This document shows, piece after piece, positions 15,890-25,026 of a DNA stretch of 64,000 nucleotides. The notes under the pieces are model-generated. The model did not search any database, was not told the DNA's origin, and saw only the letters and a program-made list of their open reading frames with translations. Positions within the stretch are counted from its first letter, which is position 1; the number at the start of each line of letters is the position of its first letter. Source of the stretch: Sphingomonas sanxanigenens DSM 19645 = NX02 (GTDB lineage Bacteria > Pseudomonadota > Alphaproteobacteria > Sphingomonadales > Sphingomonadaceae); NCBI RefSeq assembly GCF_000512205.2, contig NZ_CP006644.1, positions 1,240,001-1,304,000 on the forward strand, given 5' to 3'. Made by a program: the position numbers and the translations under genes.

Positions 15890-17065
15890 ATGCCCGAAGC
15901 CTATATCGTCTCCGCGCGTCGCACCGCTGGCGGCCGCCGCAATGGCCGCCTCGCCGGCTGGCATCCCGCCGACCTCGGCGCGCTCGTGCTGGACGCGCTG
16001 GTCGCCGACGCGGGCGTCGATCCCGCTGCGATCGACGACGTGATCATAGGCTGCGTCAGTCAGGTCGGCGAGCAGACCTTTGCCTTCGGCCGCAACATCG
16101 TGCTTGCCTCCAACCTTCCCGACAGCGTTCCGGCGGTGACCATCGATCGCCAGTGCGGTTCTTCACAGCAGGCAGTTCATTTCGCGGCGCAGGCGGTGAT
16201 GTCGGGGCTTCAGGACATCGTCATCGCCGGGGGTGTCGAAAGCATGAGCCGCGTGCCGATGGGGTCTCCGATCACGCTCGCCCAGGCGGGTGGCATCGGC
16301 TTTAATCCGTTCTCGGCATCCATCCAGAAGCGTTACGGCGTAGAGATGTTCAGCCAATTCCATGGCGCCCAAGCGATTGCCGACAAATACGGCTTCACGC
16401 GCGAAGATCATGACCGGTTTGCGCTGGACAGTCACCGCAAGGCGGCAGCGGCGATCGAGGCGGGTGCCTTTGACAAGGAGATCGTGCCCGTGCCGATCGT
16501 CACGGCCGGGGGCGAGCAGGCGGTTCACGACCGTGACGAAGGGGTGCGTGCCGGAGCCACGCTGGAGTCGATCGGGTCGGTCAAGCTGCTGAGTGAAGGT
16601 GGCACGCTCTCTGCCGCGACGGCCAGCCAGATCTGTGACGGGGCGAGCGGCGTCCTTGTCGCCTCGGAAGCGGCGGTGAAGGCGCATGGGCTCACGCCGA
16701 TCGCCCGGATCGTCAACCTTGCGGTGACGGCCGGCGACCCCGTGATCATGCTGGAGGAGCCGATCCCGGCAACCCGGCGCGTGTTGGAACGCGCCGGCCT
16801 CTCGATGAGAGATATCGACCTGTTCGAGGTCAACGAAGCCTTCGCCTCAATTCCGATGGCGTGGATGAAGGCGCTGGATTCGGACCCCGCAAAGCTCAAC
16901 GTCAACGGCGGCGCGATCGCGCTCGGCCATCCCCTGGGGGCAACGGGCACGAAACTGATGGCGACGCTTATCCACGCCCTGAAGGCCCGCGGGCAGCGCT
17001 ACGGCCTGCAGACGATGTGCGAGGGCGGCGGCATCGCCAACGCCTCGATCATCGAGGTGCTTTGA
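15890..17065 (+). CDS. Acetyl-CoA acetyltransferase (thiolase)
   Basis: Degradative thiolase of 391 aa: VSARRTAGGRRNG at the N-terminus, nucleophilic Cys in VTIDRQCGSSQQAVHFAAQA (about residue 90), GGVESMSRVPMG, NEAFASIPMAWMKA, NVNGGAIALGHPLGATGTKL with the catalytic His, and the second Cys in LQTMCEGGGIANASIIEVL. All catalytic residues are present, in contrast to the Ltp2-like protein upstream, so this one should cleave 3-ketoacyl-CoA with CoA. ATG at 15890 follows AAAGGA; the TTG at 15869 inside the previous stop is an artefact start. Central gene of the 13123-18066 operon. Confidence 0.95.
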   Translation: MPEAYIVSARRTAGGRRNGRLAGWHPADLGALVLDALVADAGVDPAAIDDVIIGCVSQVGEQTFAFGRNIVLASNLPDSVPAVTIDRQCGSSQQAVHFAAQAVMSGLQDIVIAGGVESMSRVPMGSPITLAQAGGIGFNPFSASIQKRYGVEMFSQFHGAQAIADKYGFTREDHDRFALDSHRKAAAAIEAGAFDKEIVPVPIVTAGGEQAVHDRDEGVRAGATLESIGSVKLLSEGGTLSAATASQICDGASGVLVASEAAVKAHGLTPIARIVNLAVTAGDPVIMLEEPIPATRRVLERAGLSMRDIDLFEVNEAFASIPMAWMKALDSDPAKLNVNGGAIALGHPLGATGTKLMATLIHALKARGQRYGLQTMCEGGGIANASIIEVL

Positions 17066-17067
17066 CG

Positions 17068-18066
17068 ATGAACCTCGCGCCTACGGACGAGCAGGCGATG
17101 GTGCGCGAAATGGTCCGGCGCTTTCTTGCCGATCGCTATGACACGGGCAGCATGGCGAAGCTGCCGATGTCGCGCGAGGACTGGCGGGCGCTCGGCGAAC
17201 TCGGCTTGCTCGGCTTTCTGCTGCCGGAAGGAGCCGGCGGCATGGGCGGCGGCGCGGCGGAGGTGATGATCGTCGCCGAGGAGATGGGACGGGCGCTTGC
17301 GATCACCCCGCTCGCCGAGAGCATCGTGCTGTGCGGCCGCGCCATCGCCGGCAGCAAGGCGGGTCAGCGCTGGGCCGAGCCGCTGGCGCAGGGGACAGCG
17401 TTGCTCGCCTTTGCCCGGGGAGGGGTGGTCAGCGAAGAGCGGCTGTCTGGTTCTGCCGGCATCGTGCGCGAGGGAATGGATGCCGCCGCCTTCGTTGTCG
17501 TGCCGGAAGGCGGCGGGGCGCTGCTGATAGATGCGGCCGCGCCGGGTGTGGTACGAATGCCCGTGCGGTTGGTCGACGGCAGCATGGCGGCACATCTCGG
17601 TTTCCAGGATACGGCAACCGAGCCGTTGCCGATCCGGTCAGAGGCATTGGCGATGGCCGTTGCTCTCGCGGAGTTGGCGGTGGTGGCGGAGATGGTCGGA
17701 TCGATGGCGACCTTGCTCGACCTGACCCTCGATTATGTTCGGCAACGGCATCAATTCGGAAAACCCATCGCCAGCTTCCAGGTGGTGCAGCATCGTTGCG
17801 CGCGGCTCTACGCCTCGCTGGAGCAGTGCCGCTCGCTGCTACTGAAGGCCGCACTGGTCGAGGAGCAACGGCGGTTGCGCGCGGTAGCGACAGCCAAAGC
17901 CTATGTTTGCGATGCGGCGCTCAAGCTCGCCGAGGACGCGGTGCAACTGCACGGCGGCATGGGGGTGACCGACGAACTTGCGGTGGGACGCGGATTGCGT
18001 CGGGTGCTGTTGCTGTCCCGGTTGCATGGCGGCGCGATCGCAGCGAGAGCGGTGCTCGCCGCCTGA
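17068..18066 (+). CDS. Acyl-CoA dehydrogenase, short chain of probable heteromer
   Basis: Short acyl-CoA dehydrogenase-like protein of 332 aa, about 50 residues shorter than the usual length. N-terminal MNLAPTDEQAMVREMVRRFL and LGLLGFLLPEGAGGMGGGAA are normal; the middle flavin-contact motif (TEPxxGSD) is degenerate or absent; the C-domain shows FGKPIASFQVVQHRCARLYA and LAEDAVQLHGGMGVTDELAV. Proteins of this form act as the small chain of heterotetrameric dehydrogenases such as ChsE and FadE pairs, here with the 14694 gene product. It starts 2 bp after the thiolase stop and closes the operon; the convergent DUF1254 gene ends 15 bp beyond. Confidence 0.88.
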   Translation: MNLAPTDEQAMVREMVRRFLADRYDTGSMAKLPMSREDWRALGELGLLGFLLPEGAGGMGGGAAEVMIVAEEMGRALAITPLAESIVLCGRAIAGSKAGQRWAEPLAQGTALLAFARGGVVSEERLSGSAGIVREGMDAAAFVVVPEGGGALLIDAAAPGVVRMPVRLVDGSMAAHLGFQDTATEPLPIRSEALAMAVALAELAVVAEMVGSMATLLDLTLDYVRQRHQFGKPIASFQVVQHRCARLYASLEQCRSLLLKAALVEEQRRLRAVATAKAYVCDAALKLAEDAVQLHGGMGVTDELAVGRGLRRVLLLSRLHGGAIAARAVLAA

Positions 18067-18081
18067 CCATTTTCCGATGGA

Positions 18082-19569
18082 TTAAGGAGCGCCGCACGCT
18101 TCCGCGCCGTCGCCCTTCGCCACGGCGCTTGGCATGATCGCGGGTGGGTGCCATTGACCATCCATTGCGTCAGGCCTGGGCCGGTACAGACGCATCATCA
18201 GCATGAACTTTTCGGCTGGGGCAGGCAGCCAGTTCGATCGCCCGGCCGCTCCGGGGTCATCGCTTTGCACATGGATTCTCAACGAGCCGTCCTTGCCGTA
18301 GGTCAGGCCCGGCGTCCGGTCGCCAATCGAATACCGCCTGCGCGCGTTCGGCACGAGGAAGCCTTTGGCGTAGTAGAGTGTTATCGACCAGAAGGCGTTC
18401 ACCGGTGGAAGATCCTGCCGGCGAAAGCAGATCGTGTAGCGCGTGCGGCCATCGAGCGGGTGCCCATGTCCGTCGCGATGGGCGACGGGATAGAGCGCCT
18501 CCTTCCTGTCGAGGACGTAGATCTGATCCATCGCTACCGCGGCGCGAAGAAGATAGTCGCCCCCGAAGCGGGATCCAGCATAATTGGTCGACCAGCCGTT
18601 CTTGACGGCCCCCAACGCGCGCGTCTTCGCCGCGATTGCGGCAAGACCGTCCCGAACGCCCCGACGGACCTCTTCCCGCACCTTCGGGCTCAGATCCTGT
18701 TCACGGAAGCCCGCGGTCGAGGCGAGGCCGATCGCTTGCAGGGACGCGGCCAGGGCGGCGTCGTCCGGCTCGGTTCGCCAATCGCGCAGAACGGTGCCCA
18801 GACGGGCCAGCCAACGGAGGGGATCGCCGGCAGGCCCGTCCGGAAGTCGGCGTTGCGGTGTGATCGGCGGCTCGACGAGATGCCCGGGCGCGAGCCATTT
18901 CGTGAGCCGGATGCGATCCTGAAGCCCGTGCACGCGCGGCAGATCGGCCGCTCCGTCGGTGAGGATGCGGCCGGCCACCATCAGATAGCGTTGTCGGCTC
19001 CGGACGAGAAGCGCGCCCGCAGGCACGCTTCCGCTATATGCCGGACCGACGATGAAGATCGGGGGCAGGCGCCGACCATGACTGCTCTGACCAAAGGATT
19101 GCCGGGTCTCGCTATCCGCGTCGCCAAACTGGAAGACGTAGTAGCGGTCGCCGAAATCCGGGGTGTCGAGCTGGAAGGGACCTGCCGCCGTGTCGAGGAA
19201 GGCGAGCGCGTAGAGCGTGTCGTTGTTTGGCGCGACGCCGATCCTCGTGTCGGGATCGGCGAGCGCGCGCGCCAGGCCCAGATGGTTGATCGGCGCGGTT
19301 GCCACTGTCGGCGGACGCGGCGCGTACGGGCGATCGGGCTGCGTCGACTTTTCCCTGAGCTCGGCGGCGCGCACCAGCGGATAGCCCCACACGATCGCGC
19401 GGACGGCCAGCACGTATGGATCCGCGCTCGGTCGCGCGAATAGCTGCTCCGTTGTCGGGCTCTTTTCGAGCGCCTGCGCCGTTAATGGCGTGGCAGGCAG
19501 GCAAGCGAAGGCCAGTAAACAGGATCGCAGGCAAACGGACAAAGCGCGTCTCCCTCTTCCGGCCGGCAT
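18082..19569 (-). CDS. DUF1254/DUF1214 periplasmic protein, second copy
   Basis: Protein of 495 aa with a signal peptide (MPAGRGRRALSVCLRSCLLA... ending near TAQA), a DUF1254 region (VWGYPLVRAAELREK, GVAPNNDTLYALAFLDTAAG, YYVFQFGDADSETR) and a DUF1214 C-terminus (NAFWSITLYYAKGFLVPNAR, SLRIHVQSDDPG, NWLPAPAEKFMLMMRLYRP). The start at 19569 is 4 nt after the MFS stop. It is clearly a distant paralogue of the 4929-6368 protein and is again in an operon with an APH kinase and an acyl-CoA dehydrogenase. Biochemical role unknown; export suggests it acts on the substrate between TonB receptor and MFS transporter. Confidence 0.85.
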   Translation of the reverse strand: MPAGRGRRALSVCLRSCLLAFACLPATPLTAQALEKSPTTEQLFARPSADPYVLAVRAIVWGYPLVRAAELREKSTQPDRPYAPRPPTVATAPINHLGLARALADPDTRIGVAPNNDTLYALAFLDTAAGPFQLDTPDFGDRYYVFQFGDADSETRQSFGQSSHGRRLPPIFIVGPAYSGSVPAGALLVRSRQRYLMVAGRILTDGAADLPRVHGLQDRIRLTKWLAPGHLVEPPITPQRRLPDGPAGDPLRWLARLGTVLRDWRTEPDDAALAASLQAIGLASTAGFREQDLSPKVREEVRRGVRDGLAAIAAKTRALGAVKNGWSTNYAGSRFGGDYLLRAAVAMDQIYVLDRKEALYPVAHRDGHGHPLDGRTRYTICFRRQDLPPVNAFWSITLYYAKGFLVPNARRRYSIGDRTPGLTYGKDGSLRIHVQSDDPGAAGRSNWLPAPAEKFMLMMRLYRPRPDAMDGQWHPPAIMPSAVAKGDGAEACGAP

Positions 19570-19573
19570 GTCG

Positions 19574-20884
19574 TCAACGTTCACGCAGTTCGGCCTCGTA
19601 GAAGCGGCTTGCCCAGCCAATGCTCAGCGCGCCGGCAACCGAGAACAGGACGACGATGGCAAGGGCATAGCGGAGCGACGTATCCTGTATCGCGCTGTTC
19701 GCGGCCAGATGATCGCTGAGCGCTCCCGTCACTGCGGGTCCGAGCCCGAGCCCGAACAGGTTGAAGACAAGCAAGGTGACAGCCGAGGTAAGCGCTCGCG
19801 TACGGGCCGGCACGATCGACTGCGGCACGCCAACGATCGGGCCGTAGTAGAAGAACATCAGCATCGTCGCGATGAAGCCGCAGGCCAGAGAAACAGGTAG
19901 CGAGGGCGCGAGAAACTGGGCGAGAGCGGCCGGGACCATCAGGAGCATGGCCACCGCGCTCACCCAGACGCGGCCGGCCGGCCTGTGCGTCCCGGCGGCA
20001 TCGGAGAGGCGACCGCCCAGATAGATGCCGAGCGCACCGCCGAGCCCGTTCATCAACGCCAGCCAGGACGCCACTTCGGCAAGCGGCAGGTGATGGACGC
20101 GCATGTAGAAAGGCGCCGACCAGCTCATCATCGCATATTGGGCGAAGGCGTGAAGGGTCGTCCCGGCCAGCATGTAACGGTAGGTGCGCAGCCGCCACAG
20201 CACGCCGATCGCTACGCCAAGCGGGACGCTGGCAGCGTCGCCGGAACGCTCCCGGGAGATGGTACGGGCAGGTTCCCTGACCAGCAGCATCACGACCGGT
20301 GCGAGCACCAGCCCGGCGAGCCCGATTACGACAAACGCAAGCCGCCAGCCGAGCGCCGCCGCGATCCAGCCGCCGGACGCGTATCCGAGCATGATGCCGG
20401 CCGGCAGCGCGAGCCCCCAGAGCGCCACCGCCGTCACTCGCTTCTCGGGCGGATAATAGTCGGCGATGATCGAGTGGGATGCGGGCACCGATCCGGCCTC
20501 GCCCAGCGCCACGCCGATCCGGAACGCCACCAGCGAGCCGAAGCCCGTGGCGAGGCCCGACAAGGCCGTCATTGCGCTCCACGTTGCCAGAGAGGCGGCG
20601 ACGATGTTGCGTCGGTTCATTCGGTCTGCCAGCCGGGCGATCGGCAGTGATAGCGTCGCATAGAACAAGGCAAACGCCAGCCCGGTGAGCAGCCCCAGTT
20701 GCGCATCGCTCAGGTGAAGCTCGCGTTTGATCGGTTCCTGCAGCACGGACAGGACCGTGCGATCGATATAATTGAACATCGACACGAGCCCCAGCAGCAC
20801 GAGCATGCTGCGCCTGGCCTTCAGAAAAGCAGGTCCCGATCCGTCTGCCGTCCGAGGTGCCAAGTCGAGGGAGGGTCCGTTCAT
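19574..20884 (-). CDS. MFS transporter, spinster-like
   Basis: Twelve-helix major facilitator of 436 aa. N-terminal MLVLLGLVSMFNYIDRTVLS and PIKRELHLSDAQLGLLTGLA are typical of the spinster/Spns-like family found in sphingomonad catabolic clusters; the loop 2-3 motif is present as PIARLADRMNRRNIVAASLA. Such proteins move hydrophobic or anionic compounds through the inner membrane. It lies between the TonB receptor gene (98 bp upstream) and DUF1254, all minus strand, so it is likely the inner-membrane step for the substrate brought in by the TonB receptor. Direction of transport cannot be read from sequence. Confidence 0.9.
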   Translation of the reverse strand: MNGPSLDLAPRTADGSGPAFLKARRSMLVLLGLVSMFNYIDRTVLSVLQEPIKRELHLSDAQLGLLTGLAFALFYATLSLPIARLADRMNRRNIVAASLATWSAMTALSGLATGFGSLVAFRIGVALGEAGSVPASHSIIADYYPPEKRVTAVALWGLALPAGIMLGYASGGWIAAALGWRLAFVVIGLAGLVLAPVVMLLVREPARTISRERSGDAASVPLGVAIGVLWRLRTYRYMLAGTTLHAFAQYAMMSWSAPFYMRVHHLPLAEVASWLALMNGLGGALGIYLGGRLSDAAGTHRPAGRVWVSAVAMLLMVPAALAQFLAPSLPVSLACGFIATMLMFFYYGPIVGVPQSIVPARTRALTSAVTLLVFNLFGLGLGPAVTGALSDHLAANSAIQDTSLRYALAIVVLFSVAGALSIGWASRFYEAELRER

Positions 20885-20981
20885 GGGTTCACCTTATCGA
20901 AGCTTGCGATGGCCGGGAGCAGCCTTGTCGCGCGATGAAACCCGCGCCGCGGACGCCAGATCGGATGATTCCTTCACCGGC

Positions 20982-23873
20982 TCAAAAGCGGAATCGGACG
21001 CCGGCAGTCATCGTCCGGCCGCCAACGTCGTACAGCGTAAACAAGGTCGGGTAGAGCAACCCAGGCGCGGCGGCGGCGGCGACCAGCGGCGGCTTGCGGT
21101 CGAACAGGTTCGTGGCGGTCAGGAACAGCTCGGGAGAGCCTGCCGTATCGAATTTGTAGGACAGTGTCGCATCCGTGTAGAACACCGGCTTGACGGCCGG
21201 TACGGCATAGGAGGTGGTCGGATCGTTCTCGAGATTGCCGATCTTCACCTTGCCGATGATGGATTCCTGCGCAAACGCCGTGAACCCGCCGTTGGCATAA
21301 TTGATGCTGATCGTCGAACGAACCTTCGGAAAGGCATAGCCCGTCTGGCTGTTCACGCCATGCCCGGCATAATCGATCACCGGCGCGACCGAGTTGGTCT
21401 GCGAAATGTAGCGCCGCAGATAGTTCATGGATCCCCGCAGCGTGACTTCACCACTGCCGACGCTCATGCGATAGGACAATGCGACGTCGATGCCGCTGGT
21501 CTTGAGAACGCTGATGTTCTGCGTGATCAGGCTCACCGATGTCGGATAGTTTGCCGGGGATCTGTCGCTGAACGGCAGGGGGCGATCGATCAGGCTGCAG
21601 GTTGGGGACGTACCACCGGAGGTTTCGCATTCATTGACGACGTCGTTCAACCCTTGCGTGGCGATCGCGCCGTCGATCTTCAGATCGTAATAATCGATCG
21701 AGGCGTTGAAGCCGCTGAAAAAACTGGGGCTGAGGACGATTCCGGCCGCAAAGGTGTCGCCGGTCTCTGGCGTGAGGTCCGGATTGCCGCCGCTGAATTG
21801 GCGGATCGACCCCGGCGTTCCCGTGTGCGGGTCATTGAAGTTGACGGGCGCCGTCTGAATGCCGGCAAACAGCTCGAACAGCGATGGCGCTCGAATATCG
21901 CGCGAGCGCGTCACGCGGAACATGATGTCCTGGACCGGCTTGTAGACTGCGCCGATCTTCCAGGTGTTGACGCTGCCGCTCGTGCTGTAGTCGGTCAGGC
22001 GAAAAGCGCCGTTGAGGCTGAGTTCCTCAGCGAACGGCTGACCCTTGAAGATCGGAACCTGAGCCTCGGCAAAGGCCTCCTTCACGTTGAGCTTGCCGAA
22101 GGCAGAGCCGACATTCGTGTTGTTGAAACGCGTCATGCGATTGGCCGGAATGCCGCGCAGACCGGTGAAGTCGATAGCGACGGAAGGATCGGAATTCGAG
22201 GTCAGGTTCAGTTTCTGCCTACGATATTGCGCGCCGATAGCCACGGTCACGACACCTGCAGGAAGTTCGACGAGATCTCCGCGCGCCGAGACGACGAAGT
22301 CGTCCGTCGTGTTGCTGGCGCGGTAGCGAGATACCCCGAGAACCGTTTGCAAGGCGTCGGTCGTTGGCGTGCCTGCGCCGAACACGTTGATCGGAACGCA
22401 TCCGGGATAAAGGCCGGGGTTGGTCAGCGTGACGCGGCACACGATTGAACCGTTGGGCGCTCTGACCGCATCGAGCGCTGCGGCAAGCTTCGGGATCTCG
22501 ATCTGCGTCTGTGCGAACTTCGTGACGGAGTTGCCGTGGGTATAATCGGCGGTGACATTCCATCCGCCGAGTTGCCACTCAAGTCCGCCGTTGACCAAAT
22601 ACGCATTGGTCGCTTCGTTCGTGGGGATCGGCCCCTGCTCGTCGATGAAGCGAAACACGGTGAACGAGTCGTTCGGCCCCAGACGCGCTTGCACCGACGG
22701 ATCGAGGAAAGCGTTGCCGCTGAAGAAGCGGAAGCCGAGGACCGATTGCGCCTGGGTGTCATAGCTCGTGACGCTACGCGAATAGCTACCCTGAGCGTGC
22801 GCCGTCAGCGTCTCGGTAAGATCGTAGGACAATTGCCCGTAGCCTTGGGTGGTCGTCAACGGTGCGATCAACTGGTTGGAGCCCGGAATATACAGGCCGT
22901 CCCCGCCGACATTCGTGCCGGGCGTCCCAGTCGGGGCCCCTCGCTGAAACGGACGCACCGCGCCGCCCGGAAGGAAAATCGAGTTGGCGAGCGACGGAAC
23001 GGTGCTCGTCAGGATGATGCCGTTGTTGAAGTCGTTCGTCGCGAAGCGCAGGTTCGGGAGGAAGATGAACGGGTTTCCCGCTCTGCCCGGGGCGTCGGTC
23101 GATCCGACCACCGAGCCGACGGCGGCATAGGCATCGTCACCGTAGATTCGTGCGCTGCGCTTGATACCTTCGCTGCTGAAGCGTTCGAGGGAGGCGATGA
23201 CATGGCCCCGACCGCCAGCGAACCCGAGACCTCCGGCGAGACCCACCCGGTAGTTGCCGAGATCGCCACGCGTGGAGATGCCCCGCTGCGCAACACCCTT
23301 CAGACCCTCGAACTTCTTCTCAAGGACGAAATTGACGGCGCCGCTGACGGCGTCCGAACCATAGACGGCGGAGGCGCCGCCCGTGACCACGTCGACACGC
23401 TGGATCAGCAGTTGGGGAATCGTGTTGACGTCGACCGCGCCGCGGAAAGTCGTCGGCGGCACACGGATGCCGTCGAGCAGGATCAGCGCGCGGGTCGGTC
23501 CGACACCGCGAAGGTTGAGCAGGTTGCCGTGCTCGCCGCTATTTCCCTGCAACTGGGTATTCGCTGCGGGGCTGACCGAATTCGCGAATTGCGGAAGCTT
23601 GTTGAGAGCATCGGCGAGATTGGTCGGCGTTGCTTTCTGGAGTTCTGCGGTGGGGGCGACAGTGACAGGCGTCGGCTGGTTGTACCCGTCGCGGACAACC
23701 CGGCTGCCCGTGACGATGATGTCCTGGATCCGGCTGGTGTCGGCGTCTGCGTCCGAAGTCGATGCCGCTCGCGTCGACGTGTCCGCATTCTGGGCATTGG
23801 CCGGTGTGATAGCAAAGACGAAGGTGCATCCGCACAATAAGGCCAGTCGGCTTATCTTTAACCTCTCCATCAT
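20982..23873 (-). CDS. TonB-dependent outer-membrane receptor
   Basis: Receptor of 963 aa: signal peptide (MMERLKISRLALLCGCTFVF... cleaved near ANAQ), a TonB box-like RIQDIIVTGSR, plug domain with LNLRGVGPTRALILLDGIRV and VDVVTGGASAVYGSDAVSGA, then a long 22-strand barrel ending in an aromatic residue (TAGVRFRF). No FecA-type signalling extension is present. In sphingomonads such receptors of this length take up hydrophobic or bulky substrates rather than siderophores; the surrounding genes (MFS, acyl-CoA enzymes) support a carbon source. The 70-bp gap to the APH kinase upstream suggests co-transcription in the 26264-18082 unit with optional internal promoter. Confidence 0.93.
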   Translation of the reverse strand: MMERLKISRLALLCGCTFVFAITPANAQNADTSTRAASTSDADADTSRIQDIIVTGSRVVRDGYNQPTPVTVAPTAELQKATPTNLADALNKLPQFANSVSPAANTQLQGNSGEHGNLLNLRGVGPTRALILLDGIRVPPTTFRGAVDVNTIPQLLIQRVDVVTGGASAVYGSDAVSGAVNFVLEKKFEGLKGVAQRGISTRGDLGNYRVGLAGGLGFAGGRGHVIASLERFSSEGIKRSARIYGDDAYAAVGSVVGSTDAPGRAGNPFIFLPNLRFATNDFNNGIILTSTVPSLANSIFLPGGAVRPFQRGAPTGTPGTNVGGDGLYIPGSNQLIAPLTTTQGYGQLSYDLTETLTAHAQGSYSRSVTSYDTQAQSVLGFRFFSGNAFLDPSVQARLGPNDSFTVFRFIDEQGPIPTNEATNAYLVNGGLEWQLGGWNVTADYTHGNSVTKFAQTQIEIPKLAAALDAVRAPNGSIVCRVTLTNPGLYPGCVPINVFGAGTPTTDALQTVLGVSRYRASNTTDDFVVSARGDLVELPAGVVTVAIGAQYRRQKLNLTSNSDPSVAIDFTGLRGIPANRMTRFNNTNVGSAFGKLNVKEAFAEAQVPIFKGQPFAEELSLNGAFRLTDYSTSGSVNTWKIGAVYKPVQDIMFRVTRSRDIRAPSLFELFAGIQTAPVNFNDPHTGTPGSIRQFSGGNPDLTPETGDTFAAGIVLSPSFFSGFNASIDYYDLKIDGAIATQGLNDVVNECETSGGTSPTCSLIDRPLPFSDRSPANYPTSVSLITQNISVLKTSGIDVALSYRMSVGSGEVTLRGSMNYLRRYISQTNSVAPVIDYAGHGVNSQTGYAFPKVRSTISINYANGGFTAFAQESIIGKVKIGNLENDPTTSYAVPAVKPVFYTDATLSYKFDTAGSPELFLTATNLFDRKPPLVAAAAAPGLLYPTLFTLYDVGGRTMTAGVRFRF

Positions 23874-23943
23874 CCTCTCTCCCTTATTTACGGGCTGTTA
23901 TGTCTTTCGCCCGGATCATTGGTATTTTTGCAGGTGTGGATGT

Positions 23944-25026
23944 TCAGCGTGCCCCCGCTTCTCGCGCCGAAAGCCACGCGGCTTGCGCGAGCGGCTCGAT
24001 CCTGGTCACGATGTCGCCAGCGTTCGTGGCGGTTTGCACCCCATCCCGCGCGCGGCCGGCGATGCCCTGGAGAATGGCGGCGACGCGAAACAGGTTGAAG
24101 GCACGGTAGAAGGGGTGGGTCGGATCGCAGCGCAGCCCGGTACGCTCGCAATAGCGGCGCGCATATTCCTCGGCGGAGGGGATGCCGAGTGCCGCAAGAT
24201 CGGCTCCCTTGAGCGTGCCGCGAACGTCGACGCCTTCTGGCCGGAACCACTCCATCATGTGATAGGTCAGGTCGCCGAGCGGATCGCCGAGCGTTGACAA
24301 TTCCCAGTCGATGACTGCGGCGACACGCGGTTCGCTTGGGTGCACGAGCAGATTGTGAAACGAATAATCACCGTGGATGATCGTCGTACGCTCGTCCGTG
24401 ATCGGTATCGCGCCGGGAAGCCACGCGATCAAGCGATCCATTTCCGGTATCTCGCGCGTGCGGGACGCCTCATATTGGCGCGACCAGCGCGAAATCTGCC
24501 GCGCGAAATAGTTGCCCTGCCGGCCATAGTCGGCGAGGCCGATCGCCGCGTAATCGACCGAGTGCAGCCGGGCGAGCGTCTCGTTGGCAGAATCATAGAT
24601 GGCGGCGCGCTCGGCCGGTTCGAGGCCTGGCATCCGCGGATCCCAGAAGCTTCGACCGGGCACGTGCCGCATAACGTAGAACATCGTCCCGATGACGTCA
24701 TCGTCCTCGCAGAGCGCGAGCGGCTCGGGCACCGGCAGACCGGCATCGTAGAGCGCGCGCGTCACACGATATTCCCGATCGACCGCGTGGGCGGACTTCA
24801 ACAGCACGCCGGCGGGCTTGCGGCGAAGCACGTAGCTCTTGTCGGGTGTCGAGATCAGGAAGGTTGGGTTGGACTGGCCGCCCTCGAACCGCCTGACCTG
24901 CATGGGTCCATGGAATTCGCGCACATGGCTGGAAAGATAGGTCTTGAGGCGCGTCTCGTCGAACGCGCTGTTGCTGGCCACCTCGATCGTGGAGCCGATC
25001 GTCGCGGCGGGTCGCGCGGCGTTCAC
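23944..25026 (-). CDS. APH-family acyl-CoA-associated phosphotransferase, second copy
   Basis: Kinase-fold protein of 360 aa, paralogue of the 3862-4932 gene with the same landmark segments: RFEGGQSNPTFLI, SYVLRRKPAGVLLKSAHAVD, IIHGDYSFHNLLVHP (HGD and Asn) and VIDWELSTLGDPLGD (metal Asp). The GTG at 25026 overlaps the TGA of the acyl-CoA dehydrogenase (GTGA), as in the first module, so the start is fixed by coupling and the longer open frame is ignored. Proposed reaction: phosphorylation of a hydroxyacyl-CoA for the dehydrogenase encoded just upstream, as in ACAD10/11 and LvaA/LvaC. Substrate specificity probably differs from the first copy since the pocket region around residues 240-320 differs. 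Confidence 0.86.
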   Translation of the reverse strand: MNAARPAATIGSTIEVASNSAFDETRLKTYLSSHVREFHGPMQVRRFEGGQSNPTFLISTPDKSYVLRRKPAGVLLKSAHAVDREYRVTRALYDAGLPVPEPLALCEDDDVIGTMFYVMRHVPGRSFWDPRMPGLEPAERAAIYDSANETLARLHSVDYAAIGLADYGRQGNYFARQISRWSRQYEASRTREIPEMDRLIAWLPGAIPITDERTTIIHGDYSFHNLLVHPSEPRVAAVIDWELSTLGDPLGDLTYHMMEWFRPEGVDVRGTLKGADLAALGIPSAEEYARRYCERTGLRCDPTHPFYRAFNLFRVAAILQGIAGRARDGVQTATNAGDIVTRIEPLAQAAWLSAREAGAR

